Notes: generated by a model not told the origin, from the letters alone. Shown: positions 1 through 7,728, counted from the stretch's first letter. The stretch is DNA of 13,064 nt from an uncultured bacterium (GCA_902826945.1 CADEGS010000074.1:4846-17909), one strand, 5' to 3'. A program made the numbers and translations.

Positions 1-1674
1 CTGGCCGTGCTCGCGCGCGAGGCGGGGCTGCGCGCCGACGCCGGCGCGGCGCGCACGGCCGTGCTGGCGCCCGAGACGCGCGCGCTGGCGGCGCGCCTGG
101 GCCGCTCGGGCGCGGTGCGCGTGACGCGCGCCTTCTCGCCGCGCGCGAGCCTGCCGCCGCGCTGGCGCGGCGGCCTGGAGCGGCTCGACCGCCTGCTCGA
201 CGACCTGCGCCGCGCCGGCGCCGAGCTCGCGCTCGAGCGCGCCGACCCCGCCGACGACCCGGCGCTGGCGCGCCGGCTGGAGGCGCTCGGCGCGCGGCGC
301 CAGGACGTCGTGGATCGCGACGCCGAGGAAACCGTCGTGCGCTCGGTGTGGGCCACGCTCCTCTTCGAGCGCGACGGGCGCAGCGAGACGGTCTCGATCG
401 CCGAGGCGCGCGACCTCGAGGAGCTCGAGCTGCGCGTCGCCTTCGCGCTCTGGCGCCTGGAGACCGGCCGCCGGCCGACGGTCGCGTTCGCCTCCGACGT
501 GCCGCGCCTGTCGGCGGCCGAGGCGCACGAGGACTTCCAGCAGAAGGGCCTGTTCGCGCCCTCGGGCACCGACGTCTACAGCCGCGCGCGCGCGCTGCTC
601 GAGCGCCAGGGCTACCGCGTGACGCACGTCAACCCGCGCGCGCCGGAGCCCTTCGCCGGCGCCGATCTGGTCGTCTGGATGCAGCCGCGGCGCCCGGTCG
701 CCCCGATGCTCGAGCCGCTCCTGCGCTACCTGCACGGCGGCGGTCGCGTGCTCCTGTGCGCGCAGCACTTCGTCGTGCAGTCGCGCCAGTACCGCGGCGC
801 GGGCTTCGAGCTCGTCTACTGGCCGCAGCCGCAGTCGTGCGACCTCGAGCGGCTGTACCTGCCCGAGATCGGCGTGCACCTCGTGCGCGAGGTGCTCTTC
901 GACGAGCTCTCGACCACGATCGAGACCGACACGCAGATCACCGGCCGCGGCGCGGAGCGCGACTTCGAGCGCCAGAGCTCCGCCCTGCCCTTCCTCGTGC
1001 GCGCCTCCTCGGCGGCCTACGACCGCGCCTCGCCGGTGACGCGCACGCTCGGCGACCAGGCCTTCGCCTGGCCGAGCGCGATCGAGCTCGACCAGGAGCG
1101 CCTGAACGCGCTCGGCCTCACGGCGCGCACCCTGATCGCGACCTCGCCGCACGCCTGGCGCTACGACTGGAAGGGCGGCTGGATCCCGCCCGAGCGGCTC
1201 GCCGGCCCGCCGGCCGATCCCGCGACCGGCGCGCCGCTGTGGGCCGGACCGCAGGCGCTCGCGGTGCTCGTCGAGGGCGTCTTCCCGCCGCCGGAGGCGC
1301 CGCTCGCGCTCGACCCCCTCCTCGCGCCGCCGCCCGATCCGGCGCCCTGGCCCGAGGCGGCGCCGGGCGCGCTGCTGCTGGTCGGCGCCTCGGAGCCCTT
1401 CAAGGACGCGAGCCTCGACGACCCGCGCTTCCGCGCCGACCACCTGCTCGGGAACGCGGTCGCGACGCTCGCGCTGGAGCCCGAGCTCTCCGCGCTGGCG
1501 ACGCGCCGGCGCGTGCCGCGCGGCGTGCCGCTCTTGGACGAGCGCACGCGGCTCGCCTGGCGCGCCGCGGTCCTGGGCGGCGGGCCGCTGGCGCTCGTCG
1601 CGCTCTCCCTGGCGCTCGCGCTGGCGCGCCGGCGCGCGCCGCGCGCGCCGACGGCAAGGGGAGGAGCGCGGTGA
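1..1674 (+). CDS. GldG-type (ABC_transp_aux-like) protein, 5' end cut by window
   Basis: The reading frame is open from the first base, so the true start probably lies outside the window. The visible 558 codons resemble the extracytoplasmic GldG / ABC-type auxiliary family found with ABC-2 permeases. There is a coiled-coil-like, Arg/Glu-rich first part, then a 'TVAFASD' strand that opens the GldG-like alpha/beta domain, followed by a segment predicting a Rossmann-like 'GADLVVWMQP ... LLRYLHGGGRVLLCAQ' fold. Near the C terminus a hydrophobic stretch (GGGPLALVALSLALALA) followed by Arg-rich residues looks like a single membrane anchor, placing the domain outside the cytoplasm. Homologues in planctomycetes are often fused to an N-terminal permease, which may lie upstream here. 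The stop overlaps the start of the DUF4340 gene in a GTGA arrangement, so the two are co-translated. The transported substrate cannot be told. Family call fairly sure, function inferred. Confidence 0.7.
   Translation: MAVLAREAGLRADAGAARTAVLAPETRALAARLGRSGAVRVTRAFSPRASLPPRWRGGLERLDRLLDDLRRAGAELALERADPADDPALARRLEALGARRQDVVDRDAEETVVRSVWATLLFERDGRSETVSIAEARDLEELELRVAFALWRLETGRRPTVAFASDVPRLSAAEAHEDFQQKGLFAPSGTDVYSRARALLERQGYRVTHVNPRAPEPFAGADLVVWMQPRRPVAPMLEPLLRYLHGGGRVLLCAQHFVVQSRQYRGAGFELVYWPQPQSCDLERLYLPEIGVHLVREVLFDELSTTIETDTQITGRGAERDFERQSSALPFLVRASSAAYDRASPVTRTLGDQAFAWPSAIELDQERLNALGLTARTLIATSPHAWRYDWKGGWIPPERLAGPPADPATGAPLWAGPQALAVLVEGVFPPPEAPLALDPLLAPPPDPAPWPEAAPGALLLVGASEPFKDASLDDPRFRADHLLGNAVATLALEPELSALATRRRVPRGVPLLDERTRLAWRAAVLGGGPLALVALSLALALARRRAPRAPTARGGAR
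1658..1666 (+). promoter_or_regulatory. Ribosome binding site for the DUF4340 gene
   Basis: The purine run GGGGAGGAG sits four bases before the GTG at 1671, inside the end of the upstream gene. It decides the start: the open frame extends far upstream, but only this GTG has a strong Shine-Dalgarno and is followed at once by a membrane segment. Confidence 0.7.
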
Positions 1675-2735
1675 GGCGCGCGCTCGTCCTCCTGCCGCTG
1701 CTCCTCGCCGCGCTGCTCCTCTGGGAGCGCGCGCTCGCGCGCGGCGCGGCGGGCGAGCGCGACCTGCGCGGCCGCGTCGGCCGCATCGTCCCCGAGGAGC
1801 GGCGCGCCGCGCTGGCGCTCTCCGCGCTGCGCGTCGAGCGCCCGGGCGTCCCGACGCGCACCTACGGCCGCCTGCGCGGCCGCTGGCGCGCGCTCGAGCT
1901 CTTCGGCGCGCCGGCCGACGCGCGCGCCATCGGCGCGCTGGCGGACGGCCTGCTCGACGCGCAGGGCTTCGTCGTCAGCGACGCCCCCGACGAGGCCGCC
2001 GCGTACGGCATCGTCGGCCCGGACGCGCTGCGCGTCAGCCTGTGCGGGCCGCGCGTGCTCGAGGATCCCGGCGGCGACGTGCAGATCGCCTTCGACGTCG
2101 GCGCCTCGCTGCCGGGCGAGGGGCAGCAGGGCTCGTTCGTGCGCGTGCGCGGCGCGCGCGAGATCTGGTCGATCGACGCCGACCCGCGCGCCGCGCTCGC
2201 GCCGCGCGCGGGCGGCCTGCCGGCCCTGCTCGAGCCGTGGGTCGTGCCCATGGACTGGGAAGGCTGGCGCGGCGGCGTGACGCGCGTCTCCGTGCGCGAC
2301 GCGGCGGGAGCGCGGCTCGCGCTCGAGCGCCGCGCGCGCGAGGTCACGCCCGAGGAGCTGCGCGCCGGCCGCCCGCCGTGGGACTGGGTCCTCGCGCCCG
2401 GCGCGCTCGAGCTCCCCGCCGCCCCCGTCCCCGCGCAGGCCTTCTCGCTCTTCGTGCAGCGCCTGCCCTACGCCGACGTGCTCGACCCCGCGCGCGCCGA
2501 CGCGCTCGGCGCGCGCGCGGGGACGGGCGGCGCGCTGACGCTCGAGGCCGAGGGCGCGAGCCCGTGGACGCTCCTCTTCGGCGCGCCGCTCCCCGACGGC
2601 CGCGTGCCGGTGTGGAGCACGCCGAGCGAGACGCTCTACGCCATGGAGCCCGCCCCCGCCGCGCTCGCGCTCCCCGGCGTCGAGCCCTTCCTCGAGGCCA
2701 GCCAGGCGAACCCCTGGGATCCCTGGCTGCGCTAG
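1671..2735 (+). CDS. DUF4340 domain-containing membrane-anchored protein
   Basis: A 354-residue protein starting at GTG 1671. It has one N-terminal hydrophobic segment (about residues 4-20, LVLLPLLLAALLLWERALA) and then a long soluble region outside the membrane. The pattern matches DUF4340: a short N-terminal region, a 'GRWRALELFGAPADARAIGALADGL' segment that evaluates a per-site module, 'YGIVGPDALRVSLCG', and a repeat of this layout in the second half ('PWTLLFGAPLPDGRVPVWS'). DUF4340 genes regularly follow GldG-type and ABC-2 permease genes, as here, and are thought to be part of the same envelope complex; the biochemical role is unknown. The start overlaps the stop of the previous gene by one base step (GTGA). 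The stop is shared in a CTAG with the convergent gene on the other strand. Earlier in-frame starts, back to 348, belong to a shadow frame over the GldG gene. Confidence 0.72.
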   Translation: MRRALVLLPLLLAALLLWERALARGAAGERDLRGRVGRIVPEERRAALALSALRVERPGVPTRTYGRLRGRWRALELFGAPADARAIGALADGLLDAQGFVVSDAPDEAAAYGIVGPDALRVSLCGPRVLEDPGGDVQIAFDVGASLPGEGQQGSFVRVRGAREIWSIDADPRAALAPRAGGLPALLEPWVVPMDWEGWRGGVTRVSVRDAAGARLALERRAREVTPEELRAGRPPWDWVLAPGALELPAAPVPAQAFSLFVQRLPYADVLDPARADALGARAGTGGALTLEAEGASPWTLLFGAPLPDGRVPVWSTPSETLYAMEPAPAALALPGVEPFLEASQANPWDPWLR

Positions 2736-4312
2736 TCCGGGTCGCGCTCCGGGCACTCGCAGCGCCCGATCACGACGTCCACGGCGTTCGTAAGGAGCGC
2801 GGGCTGCGTCGAGTGCCGCAGCAGCGCCTGCGCACAGAAGGACGCGCCGGCGAGCTCCGCGAGCGGCGGAACGGGGAGGAACCACGTGAGGGGGAAGCCG
2901 CCGCTCCCGAGCGACGACGAGAGGAACAGGAGCTCGTCCCCCTTGCACAGGAGCGTCCCGGTGCCGAGCGGGATCGCGGTCGGGCTCTCGAAGCCGAAGA
3001 TCTGCGTCCGGTAGCCCGCCGGAGGAGCGGCCACGTCGAGCCTGAGCGTCGTGCCGACCGTCGTGCGTCGCGCATCGAGGAGCGGCAGGACGCCCGGCCC
3101 CTGGCGCGCGGCCGCGCTCCCGCCCGTGCGGCGGCCGACGTCGAAGGCGAAGACGCGGCCCCGGCCCGGGCCATCGGGCACGTCGGCCACGAGCAGCCGC
3201 TCGCCGTCCAGCGCGACGCGCGTGCCCAGCAAGTCCGGCAGGCGCGAGCCGAGCGGGACGACCGGCTCGGGAGCGCTCCAGCCCTCCGCCGTGCGCCGCG
3301 CGATCCAGGTCCCCCACGCCGGGTAGATGCCGAGCGGCGTCGTGCCGACGGCGAGCAGGTCGCCGTCGAGCACGAGCGGCGACCCGAAGCCGAAGGACGC
3401 GTAGCCGAACTGCGCGCTGCTCGTGCGCGCGATCGATCCGGTGCGCGTCCAGCCCTGCGGGCCGTGCTCGACCACGTAGACGACGCCGTAGTGCCCGAAC
3501 CCGTGCGGCCCCATCGGCGCGCCGACGAGCGCCTGCTCGCCCTGCAGCGCGAGCGACGACCCGAAGCCGGTGTCGGGGTAGTCCTCCATGAGCTGCTCGA
3601 GCTCCCACGCGTCTCCCTCGCGCCGGAAGCAGTAGAGGAACCCGAGCCCCGGAGCGCCGACCAGGAGCACGTCGCCCTCGATCGCGACCGAGGAGCCGAA
3701 CTCCTGGAACTGGCCGTCGTGCGGCGGCTCCGGCGAGGGCAAGAGCCGCGCCTCCTGCACCCAGCCGTCGCCCTCGCGCCGGAAGACGTACGCGGCGCCC
3801 GAGTGGTAGCCGAGGTCGGTGGCGAGCGGTGCCCCCACGACGATGCGGTCCTCGCTCGCGGCCAGCGCGGCGCCGAAGACCTCCGTCTGTCCCGAGCCTT
3901 GCGGGACGACCTGCGAGCGCAGGTGCCAGGCGCTGCCGTCGCGCTCGTAGACGAAGAGCGCGCCACGCTCGGCGCCGGAGGCGTCGTGCGTGTACAGCGC
4001 CGTGACGAGCAGCCGGCCCTCCCGCAGGAGGACCTTCCAGCCGAAGGCGTCGCGCTCCATCGCGCCGGGCGGCTCGAGCACGGGCCCCGTCTGCCAGCGG
4101 CCGTCGCGCTCCTCGTAGAGGAACACCGCTCCCCCCACGCCGGAGCCCGGCGAGCCGACCGCCGCGACGTCGCCCTCGACGGAGAGGCCGAGGCCGAACC
4201 AGGGGCGGTCCGGCTCGCCCGCCGGCGGAAGGAGCTCGGCGCGCTGGATCGTGCAGGGCGCGGCCGGGTCCTGCGCGGCGAGCAGGAGGGGCAAGAGCAG
4301 CAGGCTCGTCAT
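2732..4312 (-). CDS. Secreted FG-GAP-like beta-propeller protein with planctomycete-type C-terminal tail
   Basis: A 526-residue protein. I chose the ATG at 4312 over that at 4336 because it has GGAG six bases upstream and begins directly with a hydrophobic signal segment (MTSLLLLPLLLAAQ). Residues about 35-395 hold seven or so repeats of the form 'FG.sva..gd.llVGAP......GAVYVF', for example 'VFGAALAASEDRIVVGAP' and 'FGSSVAIEGDVLLVGAP'. These are FG-GAP-like blades expected to fold as a beta-propeller, as in integrin alpha-type or HVR-type repeat proteins. The last 110 residues form a separate module ending 'PLAELAGASFCAQALLRH...LLTNAVDVVIGRCEC', which I recognise as a tail common on secreted proteins of some planctomycetes. 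It is probably an exported or surface protein of unknown ligand. Four cysteines near the end may pair. A relative of the tail lies just upstream. Confidence 0.75.
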   Translation of the reverse strand: MTSLLLLPLLLAAQDPAAPCTIQRAELLPPAGEPDRPWFGLGLSVEGDVAAVGSPGSGVGGAVFLYEERDGRWQTGPVLEPPGAMERDAFGWKVLLREGRLLVTALYTHDASGAERGALFVYERDGSAWHLRSQVVPQGSGQTEVFGAALAASEDRIVVGAPLATDLGYHSGAAYVFRREGDGWVQEARLLPSPEPPHDGQFQEFGSSVAIEGDVLLVGAPGLGFLYCFRREGDAWELEQLMEDYPDTGFGSSLALQGEQALVGAPMGPHGFGHYGVVYVVEHGPQGWTRTGSIARTSSAQFGYASFGFGSPLVLDGDLLAVGTTPLGIYPAWGTWIARRTAEGWSAPEPVVPLGSRLPDLLGTRVALDGERLLVADVPDGPGRGRVFAFDVGRRTGGSAAARQGPGVLPLLDARRTTVGTTLRLDVAAPPAGYRTQIFGFESPTAIPLGTGTLLCKGDELLFLSSSLGSGGFPLTWFLPVPPLAELAGASFCAQALLRHSTQPALLTNAVDVVIGRCECPERDPD

Positions 4313-4317
4313 GGGAT

Positions 4318-4321
4318 CTCC
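4318..4321 (-). promoter_or_regulatory. Ribosome binding site fixing the FG-GAP protein start
   Basis: Read on the minus strand, GGAG lies six bases before the ATG at 4312. The alternative in-frame ATG at 4336 has no purine-rich sequence before it, and using it would put eight polar residues in front of the signal peptide. Confidence 0.55.
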
Positions 4322-4352
4322 GGGAAGGAGGAGCATGGGGTCGCGGGCGGCC

Positions 4353-4626
4353 TCAGCGCTCGCGCGCCGATGCGGAAGGACACGCGCAGCCGCCGATCCG
4401 GACGTCCAGCGCGTTCGTCAGCATCGGGGGCGCGCCGCTCGGCCGGATCAGCGCCTGCGCGCAGAAGGTGAAGCCCTCCAGCGCGGCCAGCGGGGGCACG
4501 GCGATGCGCACCGCGGCGGAGGTGGCGTTCGAAGGCGTGGCCGCCGCCCTCGGGGCGCAGCACGGCGCGCTCGTTGGCGCAAAGGGCGGGGACGTTCTGC
4601 CAGGCGGGCGGGACGGGCGCGAGCAT
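4353..4626 (-). pseudogene. Frameshifted remnant related to the C-terminal tail of the neighbouring FG-GAP protein
   Basis: The frame ending at TGA 4353-4355 encodes 'VRIAVPPLAALEGFTFCAQA', then 'LTNALDVRIGGCACP'. This matches the end of the next gene ('LPVPPLAELAGASFCAQA', 'LTNAVDVVIGRCECP') residue by residue, including the C-x-C-P close. That frame has no good start or signal peptide upstream. A start at ATG 4626 exists in the frame one base away ('MLAPVPPAWQNVPALCANERAVLRP') and has a -10-like TAGGAT in front. Joining the two frames needs one extra base to be skipped, somewhere around 4535-4560. The simplest reading is a short gene broken by a one-base insertion, or a decayed end of a lost paralogue. 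A sequencing or assembly error in this GC-rich run would look the same. There is no propeller part. It lies 40 bases upstream of the intact gene on the same strand. Confidence 0.5.
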
Positions 4627-4643
4627 GCGGGGCGGGCCTGCGC

Positions 4644-4649
4644 ATCCTA
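4644..4649 (-). promoter_or_regulatory. Possible -10 element before the remnant and FG-GAP gene
   Basis: On the minus strand TAGGAT lies 17 bases before the ATG at 4626. This AT-richer hexamer stands out in a GC-rich gap between the aminotransferase stop and the remnant. The same hexamer occurs before the sulfotransferase gene. No convincing -35 is visible. Inference only. Confidence 0.3.
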
Positions 4650-4693
4650 CGACGCAGCGCCGCGCACGGGCGGTTCGGCCTTTCGCCCGCGGG

Positions 4694-5638
4694 TCAGACC
4701 GGGGCTCGGCCCCCGACCGGGCCGTCCTGGCCGGGGACCGCGACGACCGGGGTGCCCGAGCGCTCGACCAGCGCGCGGAAGAGGCGCACGAGCTCGCGCG
4801 TGCGCGGGCCCGGGACCTCGCGGCCGATCGGGCGGCCGTCGAGGCGCGCGACGGGGACGAGCTCGCCCATCGTGCCGGTGCAGAAGACCTCGTCGGCGCG
4901 CTGCAGCTCGGCCACGGACAGGTCGGCCTCGGCGCACGGGATCCCGTGCTCGCGGCACAGCGCGAGCACGCTCGCGCGCGTGATGCCCTCGGGGCAGGCG
5001 TGCGCGAAGGGCGTGCGCACCACGCCTTCCTCGACGGCGAAGACGTGCGTCGCGTTCGTCTCGGCCACGAAGCCGCGCGCGTCGAGCATCAGCGCGTCGT
5101 CGGCGCCGGCGGCGTTCGCCTGCAGCTTCGCCAGGATCGAGCCGAGCAGGTTCGCGTGGTGGATCTTGGGGTCGAGCACGTCGGGGCCGGGGCGGCGGAT
5201 CGCGCTCGTGACGAGCGCGATCGGACGGTCGCCGTAGACCGGCGGCTTGTGCTCGGCGAGCACGATCAGGGTCGGCCCCTTCGTGTTCAGGCGCGGGTCC
5301 ATGCCCGAGGTGATCTTCTCGCCGCGCGTGAGCGTCAGGCGCACGTGCACGCCGTCGTGCATGCCGTTCGCCTCCAGCGTGCGCGCGATCTCGCGCGTGA
5401 TCGCCGCGGGGCTCGGGATCGCCTCGAAGCCGAGCGCCACGGCCGAGCGGCGCAGGCGCTCGAGGTGCTCCTCGAGCCGGAAGATGCGGCCGCCGTAGAG
5501 CCGCAGCCCCTCCCACACCGCGTCGCCGCCCTGCACGGCCGAGTCGAACGGGCTGACGCGCGCCTGGTCGCGGTGCGCGAGCACGCCGTTCACGTTGACG
5601 ATCAGGTCGCGGTTCCGCTCGTCGAAGCGCTGCAGCAC
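4694..5638 (-). CDS. Class IV aminotransferase-like protein (BCAT/D-amino acid transaminase fold), catalytic lysine position altered
   Basis: A 314-residue protein of the fold-type IV PLP family, of normal length for branched-chain or D-amino acid aminotransferases. Landmarks: 'NVNGVL...A.VSPFD' (residues 15-32), 'VWEGLRLYGGRIFRLEEHLERL' (41-62, with the phosphate-binding Arg of the family at R54), 'GADDALMLDARGFVAETNATHVF' (178-200, E193 at the usual pyridine-N glutamate), 'GITR' (218-221) and 'FCTGTMGELVPV' (252-263). Aligned without gaps to 'P.IKSLN.L.N.LAK', the segment is 'PKIHHANLLGSILAK', so the position of the Schiff-base lysine is H160, and the nearest lysine is K158. I believe a subfamily fused to sulfotransferases shares this. 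The GTG start at 5638 lies three bases after the amidohydrolase stop, so the genes are probably co-translated. If active, it would act on an amino or keto acid; the substrate is unknown, and a non-transaminase role is possible. Confidence 0.8.
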   Translation of the reverse strand: MLQRFDERNRDLIVNVNGVLAHRDQARVSPFDSAVQGGDAVWEGLRLYGGRIFRLEEHLERLRRSAVALGFEAIPSPAAITREIARTLEANGMHDGVHVRLTLTRGEKITSGMDPRLNTKGPTLIVLAEHKPPVYGDRPIALVTSAIRRPGPDVLDPKIHHANLLGSILAKLQANAAGADDALMLDARGFVAETNATHVFAVEEGVVRTPFAHACPEGITRASVLALCREHGIPCAEADLSVAELQRADEVFCTGTMGELVPVARLDGRPIGREVPGPRTRELVRLFRALVERSGTPVVAVPGQDGPVGGRAPV

Positions 5639-5641
5639 GCC

Positions 5642-6904
5642 CTACTCGACCCCGCGCACGACGACGCCGCCCTTCATGACGAAGTCGAGCCGCTCGCAGG
5701 CGCGCACGTCGGCCAGCGGGTCGCCCGGCCCGGCCACGACGTCGGCCAGCAGGCCCGGCGCGAGCCGGCCGCGGTCGTCGGTGCCGAGCAGCTCGGCCGC
5801 GCCCACGGTCGCCGCGCGCAGCGCCTCGAGCGGGCTCATCCCGCGCTCGACCAGCGCGCCGAGCTCGCGCGCGTTCAGGCCGTGCGGGTAGACCGCCGCG
5901 TCGGTGCCGAAGGCGATCTTGACGCCGCCTGCGACCGCCAGCCGCACGCGCTCCTTCGCGCGCGGCATCAGCCACTCGGCCTTGGCGCGGATCGGCGCGG
6001 GCAGCGCGTCCATGTCGATCGCGTCGGCCAGGTACGTGGTCGGGACGAGCCACGTGCCGCGCTCCTTCATCAGGGCCACGGCCTCCGGGTCGAGCAGCGA
6101 GCCGTGCTCGATCGAGTCCACGCCCGCCCGCACGGCGGCCTTGATGCCCTCGGCGCCGTGCGCGTGCGCGGCGACGCGCAGGCCGTGGCGGTGCGCCTCG
6201 GCGACGATCGCCACGAGCTCCGGCTCGGAGAGCTGCTGCGCGCCCACCGGCCCCTCGAACGAGAGCACGCCGGCCGTCGCGCAGACCTTGATCACGCGTG
6301 CGCCGTGCTTGATCTGGTAGCGCACGGCCTTGGCCGCCTCCTCGGGGCCGTCGGCGACGCCGCCGCGCCAGTCGCGCTCGGCCAGGCCGGGCGCGAGGCC
6401 GGTCGTGTCGCCGTGGCCGCCGGTGATCGTGATCGGGTGGCCAGCGGGGATCATGCGCGGGCCGGGGACGAAGCCGGCGTCGATCGCGCGCGCCAGCGAG
6501 ACGTCGGCGAAGCCGCCCGCGCCCACGTCGCGCACGGTCGTGAAGCCGGCCTCGAGCGTGCGCCGCGCGTTGCGGGCGCCGCGCAGGGCGGCGTCGGCCG
6601 GCCCCTCCTGCACCTCGCGCAGCACCCAGTCGCCCTCGAGGTCGCCGGTCAGGTGCGTGTGGCAGTCGATCAGGCCGGGGAGCAGCGTGCGCTCGCCGAG
6701 CTCGATCACGCGCGCGTCCGCCGGCGCGTCGGCGGCGTCGAGCGAGAGGATGCGCTCGCCGCGCACGACGACGACGCCCGGCGAGACGAGCTGACCCGAC
6801 ACGACGTCGAGGCGGCGCGCGGCGCGCAGCACGGTGACGGGCTCGGGCGCGCTCGCCGCCTGGGCCGGCGCGAGCGCGAGGAGGAGGGCGAGGAGGGCGT
6901 GCAT
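5642..6904 (-). CDS. Secreted metal-dependent amidohydrolase (imidazolonepropionase/Xaa-Pro dipeptidase-like)
   Basis: A 420-residue hydrolase of the amidohydrolase superfamily. The start at ATG 6904 is preferred over ATG 6934 because GGAAG precedes it and it opens with a signal peptide (MHALLALLLALAPAQAASA), so the enzyme is exported. Metal ligands are all in place: H82 and H84 in 'DCHTHL', the carboxylated lysine K206 in 'VIKVCATAG', H247 in 'AAHAHGAEG', H267 in 'SIEHGSL' and D335 in 'FGTDAAVYPHG'. A 'GGHGDTTG' loop near residues 162-169 and the closing 'GRLAPGLLADVVAGPGDPL' are typical of the imidazolonepropionase-like branch, whose periplasmic members cleave Xaa-Pro, Xaa-Arg or cyclic dipeptides. 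The exact substrate is not deducible. It starts 31 bases after the sulfotransferase stop and runs into the aminotransferase with a 3-base gap, so the three form one operon. Confidence 0.88.
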   Translation of the reverse strand: MHALLALLLALAPAQAASAPEPVTVLRAARRLDVVSGQLVSPGVVVVRGERILSLDAADAPADARVIELGERTLLPGLIDCHTHLTGDLEGDWVLREVQEGPADAALRGARNARRTLEAGFTTVRDVGAGGFADVSLARAIDAGFVPGPRMIPAGHPITITGGHGDTTGLAPGLAERDWRGGVADGPEEAAKAVRYQIKHGARVIKVCATAGVLSFEGPVGAQQLSEPELVAIVAEAHRHGLRVAAHAHGAEGIKAAVRAGVDSIEHGSLLDPEAVALMKERGTWLVPTTYLADAIDMDALPAPIRAKAEWLMPRAKERVRLAVAGGVKIAFGTDAAVYPHGLNARELGALVERGMSPLEALRAATVGAAELLGTDDRGRLAPGLLADVVAGPGDPLADVRACERLDFVMKGGVVVRGVE

Positions 6905-6935
6905 CGGTCGCTTCCGGCTGGGGTGGCCCGGCATT

Positions 6936-7697
6936 CTAGGAGCGGAGCGGCGCCAGGCGCTCGGCGCGCAGCTCCTCGTAGAGCGGCTTGCACAGCTCGT
7001 GCAGGGGGCGCAGGCGCTCGGGGAGCGGCGGCGGCGGCGGGCGCGGCGGCTCGAAGCCGCTCGAGCGCCAGACCGCCTCGTACCAGAACGGCGCCCACAC
7101 GCCGTCGGTCGCGCGCGGGCCCGGCGGCCAGGCGAGCATCGAGGGCTCGAACGGGATCTCCCAGGCCGCGCACAGGGCGCCGACGAGCCCGCGCGGGTCG
7201 GCCAGCACGTCGTCGGCGTCGATCACGGGCGGCGTGCGGCCGGAGCGCGCGCGCACGCGGCGGAAGAGCTCGACCTGCTGCGGCAGGCCCGTGTCCGCCA
7301 GGCCCGGGTCGGGCGTGACGCGGTCGAGCGAGGCCAGCATGCGCGCGGGGTCGCGCACCAGGAAGGCGTGCTCGAGGCCGTCCAGCCGCTCGCGCTCGAC
7401 CTCGGGCAGGAGGTGGTGCGCCATGTGCTTCTGGTAGAAGAGCGCGCGCCCTCCGGGCGGCGGCCCGAGCAGGCGCTCGAGCACCGCGCGCCAGTCGCGC
7501 GGCTGCGCGGCCAGCACCGCCTCCCGCCCGGGGTGCGGCTTGCCCGTGCGCTCGAGGTAGAAGGCGTACAAGGGCTCGTCCACCACCGCGGCGTCGGAGC
7601 GGTTCTCGAAGGAGCGCAGGAGCGCGGTCGAGATGTTGCGCGGGCCCGACCACATGGCGAGCCGGCGCGCGCGCGCGGCGGGGGGAACGGAGGGCAT
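6936..7697 (-). CDS. Sulfotransferase-like P-loop protein
   Basis: A 253-residue cytoplasmic protein resembling the sulfotransferase fold. The 5'-phosphosulfate loop is 'MWSGPRNISTALLRSFENR' (residues 15-33), a variant of the usual PKSGTTW. 'VVDEPLYAFYL...GKPHPGR' follows. The 3'-phosphate site is 'LVRDPARMLASL' (residues 113-124), with R115 and S123 in the expected places, and the end is 'PLYEELRA'. I recall this branch (MWSGPRN.STALMRSFENR) as the one that in plants sits as N-terminal part of 'branched-chain aminotransferase-like' proteins. Here an aminotransferase gene is two genes downstream. No signal peptide. The start at ATG 7697 lacks a clear Shine-Dalgarno; M15 would leave too little before the P-loop. 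A polar proline-rich stretch (PPRPPPPPLP) precedes the C-terminal helix. Acceptor substrate unknown, and true sulfotransfer is not shown. Confidence 0.78.
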   Translation of the reverse strand: MPSVPPAARARRLAMWSGPRNISTALLRSFENRSDAAVVDEPLYAFYLERTGKPHPGREAVLAAQPRDWRAVLERLLGPPPGGRALFYQKHMAHHLLPEVERERLDGLEHAFLVRDPARMLASLDRVTPDPGLADTGLPQQVELFRRVRARSGRTPPVIDADDVLADPRGLVGALCAAWEIPFEPSMLAWPPGPRATDGVWAPFWYEAVWRSSGFEPPRPPPPPLPERLRPLHELCKPLYEELRAERLAPLRS

Positions 7698-7722
7698 CGA
7701 CGGGGCGCGGAGCGCGCGCAGG

Positions 7723-7728
7723 ATCCTA
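7723..7728 (-). promoter_or_regulatory. Possible -10 element for the sulfotransferase operon
   Basis: On the minus strand TAGGAT lies 25 bases before the ATG at 7697, in the 109-base divergent gap. It would give a leader of about 19 bases. The same hexamer is found before the remnant gene at 4644-4649. No clear -35. Confidence 0.35.

Noticed and set aside
1161..3608. 815-codon minus-strand open frame
   Set aside because: It crosses three real genes in a non-coding frame with Arg/Ala-rich, domain-free translation.
4640..4693. Rho-independent terminator after the aminotransferase gene
   Set aside because: GC-rich partial inverted repeats are present but too imperfect, and there is no T-run on the minus strand.
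4574..7318. 914-codon plus-strand open frame
   Set aside because: It is antisense to the sulfotransferase, amidohydrolase and aminotransferase genes, which all carry clear family motifs; its Ala/Arg/Val/His-rich translation matches nothing.
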